Position numbers and translations under genes: made by a program | IMG/VR virus record: IMGVR_UViG_3300032214_000039 | Location: 1-31,080 of that record | Direction: 5' to 3' (one strand) | From: a virus | Length of the DNA stretch: 31,080 bases | Notes under the pieces: model-generated | Databases searched by the model: none | Told to the model about the DNA's origin: nothing | The model's input: the letters and a program-made list of their open reading frames with translations, nothing else | Part shown: piece by piece, positions 22,992 through 30,945 of the stretch | Position numbering within the stretch: position 1 is the first letter of the stretch | Layout: every line of letters starts with the position of its first letter

Positions 22992-25880
22992 TTAGGGGTT
23001 AAGTTGTGCGCGGAGGCTGTCAACCTCTGCTTTGAGTTCCTGAATGGCTTTCACAAGGGTTGCCACCAAGAAGGACGTATCGACACCCTGATACTGCGGG
23101 TTGCCCGTCTCATCCACAGCGTCTTTCTGACCTGTCACGCAGTCGGGGACAACGGCTTGCAGTTCGTGGGCGATGAAGCCTTGGCCCGCCGATCCGTCAG
23201 CCTTCCACGTGTAGGTCACAGGGTTAAGCTGCGCCACCGTGTCCAATGCGTTCTGCATGGGCGCGACGTTCTCTTTTAGGCGGTAGTCGGAGGAGGTGTT
23301 GTAGGTGGTGGTGGACCCCGTTAAGGTGACCGAACCAACTGCGGTTGTGCCATATGCAAACCTTAAAGCCTGAGTGTTGCCGCTTGCTGCGGTGGTAAGG
23401 CCAAGACAAAAGTCAGTTGCGCTGACGTGTTGCCGCACAGTAGCGCCACCGCAACTTGAACTCGTCGTCCCCACCAGAAATTCTCCGCCGGAGCCGATCC
23501 GGACGCGTTCTGGGATGCCTGCGCCATCAAAAACACCAAAGGCAAGCGCGTTTGTGGACGCAGGAACAAACACCTGAGCAGCGCCAACACCCGATTGATT
23601 TAGCAAAAATGACGGAGCCGTTCCCGAAGCCGTATTCGACGAAACGGTTCCATTTGCGATAATTTTGTAGCCAGACGGGTTACTTGTCGTCCCCACCAAC
23701 AGGTTCCCGCTGGCGTCGATCCTCATGCGTTCTGTGTTGTTGGTGCCGAAGGTCATCGCCGCGGAGCCTGTCACCAACAACTGTAACTGTCTGCTGTCTT
23801 CCGTGCTTACAAGAAGCGTCCCGGAGTCTGCGTACAAGTAACCCGCAGTGTCGTTGCCGTTTTGCATTCCAATGATTGATGAGGTTGTTCCGTTTATGTT
23901 GAAAACGGTCCTTCCTGATGTCGCATAATGGGCGGTGCTTGTCCCAATCCCCACGTTGCCCGATGAGTCGATCCTCATGCGTTCTGTGCTGCCCAAGCTG
24001 AACTTCAGCGGACCTTGGCCACCCGCAACCCAGCCGACGTTGAAGTCCATGCCGCCAGCGTCAGAGTTGCTTGGGGTAAACTCAACCGCCGTCTTGCTGG
24101 TCCGCAGATGCACATCGCCAGAAGAAGTCGTGATCGAACCCACGGAAAGGTCTGCGGACGGGCTGCTTGTCCCAATCCCCACGTTGCCCGATGAGTCGAT
24201 CCTGAGGCGCTCTGTGCCGGAAGTGGCGAACCTGTGCTGTGCGGCATCATTGACTGCGTCCACATAAACACCACCAGAGCGGCTGTAGTGCTGGATGAGG
24301 TTAGCAGTCCCTGAATATGCAGGACCAAATTCAATTCCACTAGCGCCAGCAGCGGACACGACAAGTTTGTACACTGGGCTGGTTGTGCCAATCCCCACGT
24401 TACCCGAGGAGTCGATCCTCATGCGTTCGGCGTTGTTGGTGGCAAGAATAAGGGTATTGGTGCTGGAACTGCCGGAGATTCTCGTTGTGGTTCCGCCCCA
24501 CTCTAGAACAGCGCCATCGGCAAGTCGTGCAGTTCCGTTTACATCAAGCGGGCGCGCAGGACTACTCGTCCCGATCCCCACGTTGCCCGCCACCGAAATG
24601 CGCATCTTTTCGGAGCCACCAGTACCAAGGCGAAGGATGCCTGCCGTTGCGTCTGAGCTGGACGTGCTGATGAAAGCGCCGTTGGAAAACTGCCCAAGCT
24701 GCAAGTAGCCAGAGGCGCTGGTGTTCACACGAATGTCTGAGTTCGTGCCAGCGTTGAGTTCAAGGATCGCACCGGGAGACGCAGTTCCGATGCCGACCAA
24801 GCCCGCAGAGCTGATCCTCATGCGTTCTGTAGCGTTGGTGCCGAAAATCAGAGGCTGGTTCTCGCGGTTGTAGACGTAAGCCTCCCCCGCCGATCCGCAC
24901 ACAAGATCAAAGCCGTCGCTGTTGGCAGTACCCGTCGTGCCGTTGGTGATCTTGATTGTCGGGAAAGAAGCGCCGCTGCGATGAACATGGATCGCACCAT
25001 CTGTCGCTGGGCTTACCCCAATTCCTACGTTTCCGGAGGAGTCAATCCGCATACGTTCAAAACCACTCGTCTCCACAGTCACCGTATCAGCGGCAGGGAA
25101 GCGAATGGAGGTGTTCGTGTCACCCGAATGCACGATCTTGTCGGCAATGGTCACGTCGCCCGAAGCAGTCACCGTGGTGAACGTCCCGGCAGCAGCAGAA
25201 GACCCACCGATAACCGTGCCGTCGATGGTGCCGCCGTTGATGTCCGTGGTGGTCAAGACAGACGAAGCCAGCGTAACAACGCCCGTGCTGTCCGCAATTG
25301 AACCAGCCGAAGTGCCGTCCTTGGCCTTCAGCGTGGTGACTTCGATGTTCGTCGTGTCAACGGTCGTGGCGTTGGCCGTGGTGAACGTGCCGACAGCGGG
25401 AGACGAGCCGCCGATGGTCGTGCCGTCGATGGTGCCGCCCGTGATCTTCACAGAGCTCATAGCGAAGTCATTGGTGATGTTGACCACCGCAGCGCCTGCG
25501 CCTGCGCCGTCCGAGTAGATGATCGCGTTGTCGCCCGTGGCGATGGTGACGTTGCCACCCGAGCCTTGGGTAAACACCACGCTCTGAGCCGTGGTGTTGC
25601 GGACGAAGTAAATCTTCTGTGCGTCGTTGGGCGCGATGGTGATGGTGTGCGTCCCGCTCGGGGTGCCGCCAAGCACAAGCAGCTTATACTGGCCGTCGGA
25701 CAGTGCGCCGTCCGAGGTGGTGAGCGTCGAGGTCGTCCCGCTGAGCGTCAGCGCAACCGAGCCGTTGATGGCCCGGTCAAGGATATCCATGTTCTCGTTG
25801 ACAACATCGCCCCAGACGCCGTCGAGCTCGCCATCGGCTGGCAGTTCGATCCCGAGGTTCGTAGTATATGTGCTAGGCAT
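22992..25880 (-). CDS. Tail fibre/tail spike protein with C-terminal S74 intramolecular chaperone
   Basis: The product is 962 residues, ATG 25880. The N-terminal ~120 residues (LGIELPADGELDGVWGDVVN) are a typical fibre attachment domain. Two copies of GGTIDGTxIGGSS (at about 150-240) precede a shaft with eight copies of a repeat built on ERMRIDSSGNVGIGTSSP. The end is a peptidase S74 chaperone: SSDYRLKENV with the expected Ser-Lys dyad S864/K869, GFIAHELQAVVPD, and a final coiled coil (TLVKAIQELKAEVDSLRAQL). S74 domains help the trimer fold and then cut themselves off before the Ser. The fibre probably recognises the host surface. The gene lies 9 bases after the preceding stop. Confidence 0.9.
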   Translation of the reverse strand: MPSTYTTNLGIELPADGELDGVWGDVVNENMDILDRAINGSVALTLSGTTSTLTTSDGALSDGQYKLLVLGGTPSGTHTITIAPNDAQKIYFVRNTTAQSVVFTQGSGGNVTIATGDNAIIYSDGAGAGAAVVNITNDFAMSSVKITGGTIDGTTIGGSSPAVGTFTTANATTVDTTNIEVTTLKAKDGTSAGSIADSTGVVTLASSVLTTTDINGGTIDGTVIGGSSAAAGTFTTVTASGDVTIADKIVHSGDTNTSIRFPAADTVTVETSGFERMRIDSSGNVGIGVSPATDGAIHVHRSGASFPTIKITNGTTGTANSDGFDLVCGSAGEAYVYNRENQPLIFGTNATERMRISSAGLVGIGTASPGAILELNAGTNSDIRVNTSASGYLQLGQFSNGAFISTSSSDATAGILRLGTGGSEKMRISVAGNVGIGTSSPARPLDVNGTARLADGAVLEWGGTTTRISGSSSTNTLILATNNAERMRIDSSGNVGIGTTSPVYKLVVSAAGASGIEFGPAYSGTANLIQHYSRSGGVYVDAVNDAAQHRFATSGTERLRIDSSGNVGIGTSSPSADLSVGSITTSSGDVHLRTSKTAVEFTPSNSDAGGMDFNVGWVAGGQGPLKFSLGSTERMRIDSSGNVGIGTSTAHYATSGRTVFNINGTTSSIIGMQNGNDTAGYLYADSGTLLVSTEDSRQLQLLVTGSAAMTFGTNNTERMRIDASGNLLVGTTSNPSGYKIIANGTVSSNTASGTAPSFLLNQSGVGAAQVFVPASTNALAFGVFDGAGIPERVRIGSGGEFLVGTTSSSCGGATVRQHVSATDFCLGLTTAASGNTQALRFAYGTTAVGSVTLTGSTTTYNTSSDYRLKENVAPMQNALDTVAQLNPVTYTWKADGSAGQGFIAHELQAVVPDCVTGQKDAVDETGNPQYQGVDTSFLVATLVKAIQELKAEVDSLRAQLNP

Positions 25881-25889
25881 AGGTCATCC

Positions 25890-26726
25890 TCACGCCGCGA
25901 TGTTTGTCCACGTGGTGCCGGGAGATGGCTCCACCCCTGTCCATGAATTTATAGCATCTGGATCGACCTCCGTCCATGCCGAACCGGGAGATGGCGTCAC
26001 ACCAGACCAAGACGTCGGAGGAGTGGGGGAAAGCGGGTCCCACACGGTTCCCGGTACGGGAACAATCTCGCCCCAGATAAAGACGATGCCAATGGCACCT
26101 GATGCCGACACGCCCGTGAGCAAGACATCAGCGCCAGCCTCGATGCCAACCGATCCAACCTCGCCAGTCCCAGAAACACCTGTGACCTCTACGAGCGTGG
26201 GAATGATGATCGTTACGTCGCCGACAGCGCCAGCGGCAGAAACACCTGTAACGGCGACATCCGCACCAGCCTGAGCAACAACGTCGCCCACAGCGCCGGA
26301 GGCAAAAACACCCGCGGGTAGGACAAGGGCAGAGCCCGTCACAACGACGGTGCCCGTCTCGCCTGCGGCGCTCACGCCCGTTGGAAGAACAAGAGCCGTG
26401 CCTGTGACGACCACATCGCCCACAGCGCCAGAGGCGCTTACCCCAGTGACCGCGACATCAGCCCCAGCCTCAACGACAACCGTGCCAACGGCCCCGGATG
26501 CCGAAACCCCAGTGGGTAGAACAAGAGCAGAGCCTGTAACGGTGACAGTGCCGACGGCTCCCGAGGCAGACACGCCTGTCGGAAGTACAAGAGCAGAGCC
26601 TGTAACGGTGACAGTGCCTACAGCACCCGTGGCGGAGACCCCGGTGACAATGACCGGAAGGGCCTCACCCCAAGCCCCCGAGGACCACGCTCCACGGCCC
26701 CAGCCTGTTAGGGTCGTGTTCGCCAT
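25890..26726 (-). CDS. Virion-associated protein made of nine 22-residue beta-type repeats
   Basis: The product is 278 residues. AGGGG lies 8 bases before the ATG at 26726. After an aromatic start (GWGRGAWSSGAWGEALP), residues 28-225 are nine back-to-back 22-residue units of the type TGVSASGAVGTVTVTGSALVLP. Hydrophobic residues at alternating positions suggest beta strands stacked as a solenoid or adhesin-like stalk. The C-terminus (226-278) is a second, Trp/Pro-rich repeat (SPGSAWTEV, SWTGVEPSPGTTWTNI). Proteins with these repeats sit between structural genes and tail fibres in aquatic podophages. A fibre or decoration role is likely. No enzyme motif is seen. Confidence 0.72.
   Translation of the reverse strand: MANTTLTGWGRGAWSSGAWGEALPVIVTGVSATGAVGTVTVTGSALVLPTGVSASGAVGTVTVTGSALVLPTGVSASGAVGTVVVEAGADVAVTGVSASGAVGDVVVTGTALVLPTGVSAAGETGTVVVTGSALVLPAGVFASGAVGDVVAQAGADVAVTGVSAAGAVGDVTIIIPTLVEVTGVSGTGEVGSVGIEAGADVLLTGVSASGAIGIVFIWGEIVPVPGTVWDPLSPTPPTSWSGVTPSPGSAWTEVDPDAINSWTGVEPSPGTTWTNIAA
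26052..26645 (-). repeat. 66-bp (22-residue) tandem repeat, nine copies
   Basis: Nine uninterrupted 22-residue units cover residues 28-225. Units 1 and 2 are almost identical in protein and very similar in DNA, while units 6-9 are more diverged. Two end types alternate: ...GSALVLP and ...GADVAV/LL. Confidence 0.9.
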
Positions 26727-26739
26727 GGAGGACCCCTAG

Positions 26740-27186
26740 TTAGGCGATGCGGATGATCGCGTTGGATGCGTCTGCTGCTGGGAACTGGATGGTGAAGGTG
26801 CCAGCGGTCGAAATCTTGTCAGCACCGAAGTCCAGCACCGCGACAGTCGGGTTGGTGTAGGTATGCGCGGGGGTCGTGTTGTAGATCAACGCACCGCGGG
26901 CCGTGATGGTCGCGGAGGTGAACGACAGGTCGTCGAAGTCGGTGAAGGCAGTGGTCCCGGACGTGGTCGGGCTGATGTTGACCAGAGTACCACCACCTGC
27001 CGAGTAGCTGCCGGAGTTGGCCACTTCATTCGTCGCGGTGTATGCGGTGGTCGCAGCAGTAAACGACGCGCTGTTGGTGTACAGTGCGAGCTTGAAGGTG
27101 TCGCCTCCGGAAGACCGGAAGTCATGGACGCCCTCGAGGAGCTCATCCTTGAAGCTGGTGCACATGTAGTTCCCGGTGAAGGCCAT
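26740..27186 (-). CDS. Conserved phage structural protein
   Basis: The product is 148 residues. AGGAG stands 9 bases before the ATG at 27186. The sequence MAFTGNYMCTSFKDELLEG, DTFKLALYTNSASFTAATTA, FTDFDDLSFTSATITARGAL and TAGTFTIQFPAADASNAIIR is typical of a widespread small beta-rich protein found between neck and fibre genes of many marine and freshwater phages. It is usually annotated as structural or hypothetical. It is Thr/Ser/Ala-rich and has no enzymatic motif. A fibre-tip, decoration or tail-associated role is plausible. Its presence in virions would have to be shown. Confidence 0.75.
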   Translation of the reverse strand: MAFTGNYMCTSFKDELLEGVHDFRSSGGDTFKLALYTNSASFTAATTAYTATNEVANSGSYSAGGGTLVNISPTTSGTTAFTDFDDLSFTSATITARGALIYNTTPAHTYTNPTVAVLDFGADKISTAGTFTIQFPAADASNAIIRIA

Positions 27187-27187
27187 C

Positions 27188-27472
27188 TCAAAGTCTCCTG
27201 ATCTGTTGAGCCACGTCAGCCGCTCCGGCCTGCTCGAGTTTAGCTATGACCGACTCGCGGTCTTCTTTTGCGGCCACCTTAACATAGTGCAGGACGACCG
27301 CCAACAGCTGCTCTCGGAAGGCCCTTGCCTGCATCGCGAGCTCCGGCGGGGCTGTGTCGGCGACGCGGATAATCCGATCAACGCACAGTTCAGCCACCTG
27401 CTCAGGGCTGTGGCCTCCGTTGGAGGACGTCATGACGCTGACGGAGCCGGGAGTGCCCATACCAACGAACAT
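27188..27472 (-). CDS. Small conserved helical protein of the structural region
   Basis: The product is 94 residues. Its ATG shares one base with the stop of the adaptor gene before it (TGATG), giving translational coupling, and its stop is 1 base from the next start region. The N-terminus is flexible (MFVGMGTPGSVSVMTSSNGG). The rest is three helices: SPEQVAELCVDRIIRVADTA, PPELAMQARAFREQLLAVVL, and DRESVIAKLEQAG followed by DVAQQIRRL. Similar proteins lie after neck proteins in HMO-2011-type phages. Function unknown; a small neck or assembly factor fits the context. Confidence 0.65.
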   Translation of the reverse strand: MFVGMGTPGSVSVMTSSNGGHSPEQVAELCVDRIIRVADTAPPELAMQARAFREQLLAVVLHYVKVAAKEDRESVIAKLEQAGAADVAQQIRRL

Positions 27473-28119
27473 CAGCCAACCCCGGACATAGTGCCATCAC
27501 GATAGTCATCGCGCTTAGACCGCAGGTCGATTCCAAAGAGCTGCGACATGGCTTCCATGTAGCGGTTCGTGTAGAGCTGCAGCATATCGGCGTCCCCCTT
27601 GAGGTAGGTATACGCTTCGACAAGCGAACCATACAAGAGGGCGGTTTCGGCGTTGGTGCCGAGCCACGAAGTGCCCGTATCCACGATAGACGGCGGGTCG
27701 TAGTAATAATGTAGCTCGGTGGCGTAGGCAGCGTTGGGCGTAGGCCCGAGGATGAAGTTACCCTCGCTGCCAACCTGATCGCCGTCAAACTGCGCGTAGT
27801 ACTTCGGCAACCCCTGCGTTGATGCGCTCGGATAGGCCTCGCGGATGAAGTTGACGTCCTTGTCGTAAAGGTAACTGTAGTTCCCAGACCCGTCGATGAC
27901 AGCCAACGAGAACACCGACAGGAAGTCGGACGGGCGGGCAAGATACTGATTGCCCGCCGTCATAGCGGCAGTGGCGTTCTTACGCAGCTCGGGGATTTGC
28001 ACCGAGCGATAGATGCGCTCCTCAGCCTGCCGGACAAACGTGGGGATGTTGGAGACAAAGGAGGTTTCCTGAGTCTCGAGATAATCCTGCAGTGCGGCAG
28101 TGAGTTGCGTATAATTCAT
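27472..28119 (-). CDS. Head-tail adaptor/neck protein (phage adaptor-like)
   Basis: The product is 215 residues from ATG 28119, three bases after the previous stop. The helical start (YTQLTAALQDYLETQE, FVRQAEERIYRSVQIPELRK) followed by YLARPSDFLSVFSLAV, VNFIREAYPSAST, FILGPTPNAAYATELHYYY and ETALLYGSLVEAYTYLKGD is the conserved pattern of the adaptor/neck proteins that join portal to tail in many short-tailed marine phages. Family size is about 200-230 residues, so it appears complete. It would sit in a ring below the portal. The name follows from pattern memory and position. Confidence 0.72.
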   Translation of the reverse strand: MNYTQLTAALQDYLETQETSFVSNIPTFVRQAEERIYRSVQIPELRKNATAAMTAGNQYLARPSDFLSVFSLAVIDGSGNYSYLYDKDVNFIREAYPSASTQGLPKYYAQFDGDQVGSEGNFILGPTPNAAYATELHYYYDPPSIVDTGTSWLGTNAETALLYGSLVEAYTYLKGDADMLQLYTNRYMEAMSQLFGIDLRSKRDDYRDGTMSGVG

Positions 28120-28122
28120 CTA

Positions 28123-28611
28123 TCAGCCAGCCTTGCTGTACTTGCCGCCCATCTTGGCAGCGCCCATGCCGCGGCACTTACCGCCCATGGCCATCTTACC
28201 TACGCCGTCAGCGGCGAACGCGGGGACTTTCTTGCCGCCCTTTTCGACCATCTTCAGCTTGCCACCCATGGCTTTGTACACCAGCTTCGGGGGCTGGGAG
28301 TGCTTCATGGCGCGATCAGCTGCGGCGCTGGCGGCATCGTCAAACTCTTTGTCGCTGCGAGTGCGCGGGCGCATGCTGCTCTTGGGGGCCATCTTGCTCA
28401 TGGGGCGAGGCTGCGGGCGAGGCATCTTACCTCCACCACCTCCACCTCCACCGGCGGTGCCCGAAACCCCACTCGCGGCACCCCCCATCGGGGCTGGCTT
28501 GCTCATCGGCTTCAAGTTAGCACCCGGATTTTTGCCCCCGGAGGCGGTAACCTTGATCTTCGAGTTCTTCCGGCGGTTTGCGGCGTCCACGCCCATGACC
28601 TTAGACTTCAT
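28123..28611 (-). CDS. Basic Gly/Met/Lys-rich protein with MGGK motifs
   Basis: The product is 162 residues from ATG 28611, one base after the preceding stop. It is strongly basic and low in complexity: SGGKNPG, an eight-Gly run at about residues 55-62 followed by KMPRPQPRPMSKMAPK, an acidic helix (DKEFDDAASAAADRAMKHS), then KAMGGKLKMVEKGGKKV, KMAMGGKCRGMG and the end AKMGGKYSKAG. The Met-Gly-Gly-Lys motif occurs three times here and also in other virion genes of the window. The charge suggests binding to DNA inside the capsid or to acidic partners. No family name is known to me. Confidence 0.65.
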   Translation of the reverse strand: MKSKVMGVDAANRRKNSKIKVTASGGKNPGANLKPMSKPAPMGGAASGVSGTAGGGGGGGGKMPRPQPRPMSKMAPKSSMRPRTRSDKEFDDAASAAADRAMKHSQPPKLVYKAMGGKLKMVEKGGKKVPAFAADGVGKMAMGGKCRGMGAAKMGGKYSKAG

Positions 28612-28612
28612 G

Positions 28613-28933
28613 TCATTCTCCAGCAGTTGTGACCACGGTCACGGTTCCAACAGACCCTACCATATCCTGAATAGGGTTCCAAACGGGATTCCAGCCGAAG
28701 AGCCCGTTACCCGGAGCGTAGTCTGGGCGAGGGTTCTGCAGTGCCTGTGGGTCGTTGATCTTGACGCGGCCCAAGAAGTTCTGTGGTTGGTCTGGGTCGG
28801 CGATATCGCGGCCCACTCGGAAGCCCGTCTTGACGCCGTTCTGGTACTCCCAGACGAGGTCTGAGAGCTTATAGGTACGCCCACTGCGGTCGCAGATGCC
28901 GAGGGCTTTGCTTCCCCTTGCGTATGCGGGCAT
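28613..28933 (-). CDS. Small conserved neck-region protein
   Basis: The product is 106 residues. The ATG (28931-28933) shares a base with the previous stop (TGATG). The pattern KALGICDRSGRTYKLSDLVW, TGFRVGRDIADPDQPQNFLG, and DPQALQNPRPDYAPGN matches a common short protein of podophage structural regions. Many relatives, as I recall them, have CxxC knuckles where this one has 'CDRSG' and no partner, so any metal site may be lost here. The C-terminus (GTVTVVTTAGE) is beta-like. It lies between two neck/adaptor genes and is probably part of the same connector. Confidence 0.68.
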   Translation of the reverse strand: MPAYARGSKALGICDRSGRTYKLSDLVWEYQNGVKTGFRVGRDIADPDQPQNFLGRVKINDPQALQNPRPDYAPGNGLFGWNPVWNPIQDMVGSVGTVTVVTTAGE

Positions 28934-29619
28934 CAGACACCCCCGATCATCATCGTGTTGAACGGCACAAAGCTGACCGAGGAGCGGTCGCGGTCTTCAC
29001 CGGCTGCCAGCTCGAACTGCTCGTCGTAAATCTGCTTGAGTGGGATCACCCGGTCCATGACCTGCGGCTTCTTCATGGCGATGTAGTAGGCCAGACCCGC
29101 GACGAGGGCGGGTACAAAGCGCGGAGGGATGTTGGTGGTATCTGCGCCGATGCCCGAGGCCAGCCCGTCAATACCTTTCAGACGATAGTAGAACAGAGTG
29201 TAGCTCTGCGAGTTGTCTGGAGTGGGCCAGAACGTAACCGTCGTGCTCGTGGGCAGCCGCTGCACGAACACCTGCGTCGGACGCCCAGTGATCTGCTTGT
29301 TGGTCTGCTGCGCGTAGGTCGAGACAGAGATGCGCTCGAGTGCGGTGTCCGTCTGTGCAGTGCCCGTCCCGGTACGCATCTGGTGCTCAATGATGTCGAT
29401 GGTGCCCGTTGGCAACGTGTATGTCGCGGTCCCGGCTGTCAGAACCTGCGTCCCAGACTCAATGGTGAAAAGGTTGAGGCCGCGGTTAGCCCACTCAAGC
29501 GTGAGCAGGTTCAAGGACCGGCGAGCTGTCTTGAGGTCGTAGCCCGAGCGCATCTCGAGGCCAGCCCGTTCAAAGGCTTCCTCAAATAGTTCCGGCAGAT
29601 CGGGTACGATGACGGCCAT
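28933..29619 (-). CDS. Neck/tail-adaptor protein (conserved podophage structural protein)
   Basis: The product is 228 residues from ATG 29619, three bases after the previous stop. LPELFEEAFERAGLEMRSGY, LKTARRSLNLLTLEWANRGL, TQVLTAGTATYTLPTGTIDI, then GRPTQVFVQRLPTSTTVTFW, and the helical end FVPALVAGLAYYIAMKKP are typical of neck/adaptor proteins of aquatic podophages, which have a helical N-terminus, a central beta domain and a C-terminal helix. It probably forms a ring with the gene at 27472-28119 between portal and tail. The 'TLPTGTIDI' and 'TVTFWPTP' blocks are the most telling. A specific family name is not certain. Confidence 0.72.
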   Translation of the reverse strand: MAVIVPDLPELFEEAFERAGLEMRSGYDLKTARRSLNLLTLEWANRGLNLFTIESGTQVLTAGTATYTLPTGTIDIIEHQMRTGTGTAQTDTALERISVSTYAQQTNKQITGRPTQVFVQRLPTSTTVTFWPTPDNSQSYTLFYYRLKGIDGLASGIGADTTNIPPRFVPALVAGLAYYIAMKKPQVMDRVIPLKQIYDEQFELAAGEDRDRSSVSFVPFNTMMIGGV

Positions 29620-29622
29620 GGT

Positions 29623-29997
29623 TTAGTCCCTGAATTTCGCGGTCTTTTTCGCGATACGTTTCGGCTGGGCCACGAACTGCTTGCCCTTGGCGGTACCCTC
29701 GCGCTTGGCGCGGGTAGTGGCAGCATACTCTGCAGGGCTCAGCGCGTCACGAGCCTTTTTAGGCAGGTAACGCTCACCGGTCTTGCCGGAGGGCTTTCCG
29801 CTCTTGGTGCCCCAGTCTTCCTTGCCCCACTTCGACAAGGACTTCTGAGCGGCGGTCTTCTCACCGGTGTAACCGCCGCCCTTCTCTTTGTAGATTTTCC
29901 CAGCGAGCTGCATGGCCCGGGCGGAGTGTTTTCCGCCCATCTTAGCCTTGGCTTGCGCCTTGGACTGTTCCCAGAGCTTCTCGTTGGTGCGGCCCAT
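29623..29997 (-). CDS. Small basic conserved phage protein (DUF5872-like)
   Basis: The product is 124 residues, ATG 29997, starting two bases after the stop of the small Cys protein gene. The sequence NEKLWEQSKAQAKAKMGGKH, SARAMQLAGKIYKEKGGGY, LSKWGKEDWGTKSGKPSGK, GERYLPKKARDALSPAEYAA and TRAKREGTAKGKQFVAQP is highly characteristic. The same text occurs in many phage and giant-virus proteins, sometimes labelled DUF5872 (number from memory). It is very basic (many Lys), so nucleic-acid or virion binding is likely. It also carries the KMGGK motif seen in neighbouring genes. Function unknown. Confidence 0.78.
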   Translation of the reverse strand: MGRTNEKLWEQSKAQAKAKMGGKHSARAMQLAGKIYKEKGGGYTGEKTAAQKSLSKWGKEDWGTKSGKPSGKTGERYLPKKARDALSPAEYAATTRAKREGTAKGKQFVAQPKRIAKKTAKFRD

Positions 29998-29999
29998 GA

Positions 30000-30143
30000 T
30001 TACTTAAACCCCCGCACACACTTGGAGGCGCGAGCGCAATCGCCCGGGTTGCCACACTGATTGCACGGCGAGAACTCCGCGGCCTGCTCGACCGCGACAG
30101 TGTTCACCTGCGTCTCTACTTTCGGCGTTGTTTTCTTGGCCAT
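30000..30143 (-). CDS. Small Cys-rich (zinc-knuckle-like) protein, 47 residues
   Basis: The ATG (30141-30143) shares a base with the stop of the Ala/Pro-rich gene (TGATG). The TAA (30000-30002) stands two bases before the next ATG. Residues 1-25 are basic then acidic (MAKKTTPKVETQVN...EQAAEF). They are followed by SPCNQCGNPGDCARASKC, four Cys spaced C-x2-C-x4-C-x5-C, compatible with one zinc site, and a basic end (VRGFK). The perfect fit between two coupled neighbours argues that it is real in spite of its small size. Function unknown; a virion or DNA-binding accessory is possible. Confidence 0.7.
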   Translation of the reverse strand: MAKKTTPKVETQVNTVAVEQAAEFSPCNQCGNPGDCARASKCVRGFK

Positions 30144-30751
30144 CACTTCTTCCCTTTCGGTTTAACCTTGCCGCCTTTTTTCATGGCGGCGGGCTGATAG
30201 AAACGGTGCTCAGGGTCGATACCGGGGCGATAACCCGCAGGGGCTGCAACAAATGTCATTGCCGGAGCAGCGGGGGTAGGAGCAGGCGTAGGTGTCTGGT
30301 TGCGCGGAACGGGGATGGTCGCCGAGCGATCCCCTCTATCCCCACCGCGGTCAGCCATGTATCGGTCGGCAGCTGCGCGCAGCTGCTGCATCGGGTTTGC
30401 TTTCGGCCTAATTGACGTCGCAGGAGCCGCAGACGCAGAACCACGAGCCGGTGTAGAAACACTAGTGCTACCGGCCCCAGCCCTAACCGGAGCTACCGCC
30501 GCAGGGGCCGCAGCGCGTGGAGCAGAGGACAGCGCCATAGCCGCACCAGAAGGCTTGATCCCAGCGGCGGTTGAGCCCGCCGCAACAGACCTTAGACCTG
30601 CAGGGGTAGCCACCGTGACGCGGTTGTTTGCAGCGGGAGCCGCAGCGCGTGGAGCGGACGCCACTGCCATTGCAGCGGGAGAAGCCTTGGCGGCGGCTGC
30701 CGACGAATTTGCTGCAACGCTCCGCATACCCGCAGGTGTTGCTACAGACAC
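30143..30751 (-). CDS. Ala/Pro-rich repeat protein, C-terminal segment downstream of a frameshift
   Basis: This frame encodes SVATPAGMRSVAANSS, then SVAAGSTAAGIKPSGAA and similar Ala/Pro/Ser-rich blocks, a helical part (MQQLRAAADRYMADRGGDR), a Pro/Thr stretch, and the end GYRPGIDPEHRFYQPAAMKK followed by GGKVKPKGKK. The GTG at 30749-30751 is only the first possible start in this frame and has no ribosome site. The homologous repeat upstream (30742-31080) lies in another frame, so both parts probably belong to one gene. The basic KKGGKVKPKGKK end resembles the Gly-Gly-Lys motif of other structural genes. The protein is likely a flexible, DNA- or capsid-associated virion protein. Confidence 0.6.
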   Translation of the reverse strand: MSVATPAGMRSVAANSSAAAAKASPAAMAVASAPRAAAPAANNRVTVATPAGLRSVAAGSTAAGIKPSGAAMALSSAPRAAAPAAVAPVRAGAGSTSVSTPARGSASAAPATSIRPKANPMQQLRAAADRYMADRGGDRGDRSATIPVPRNQTPTPAPTPAAPAMTFVAAPAGYRPGIDPEHRFYQPAAMKKGGKVKPKGKK

Positions 30752-30764
30752 AGACTTGGTAGGC

Positions 30765-30788
30765 GTGCTAGTGCTAGTGCTAGTGCTA
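30765..30788. repeat. Hexanucleotide microsatellite, four copies of GTGCTA
   Basis: Four perfect GTGCTA units on the plus strand lie next to the C run (30789-30791) where the reading frame of the repeat protein breaks. In the downstream frame they encode a Ser-Thr run. Confidence 0.95.
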
Positions 30789-30945
30789 CCCGACCAGTCT
30801 TTGTGGTCTCCGCTGTGGGCGTAGCGGCCTTGGGTGCAGACGAAACAGCCTTAGCCGCAGGAGACGCTTTTACGGCTGCCGCCGTGGACCCTGCGGCAAC
30901 AGACTTAGTACCTGCGGGGGTAGCGACAGACACAGCTTTAGCAGG

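Noticed and set aside
12606-26726. Possible common origin of the two 22-residue repeats (coiled-coil and beta type)
   Set aside because: Only the length agrees. The residue patterns and the predicted secondary structure are unrelated.
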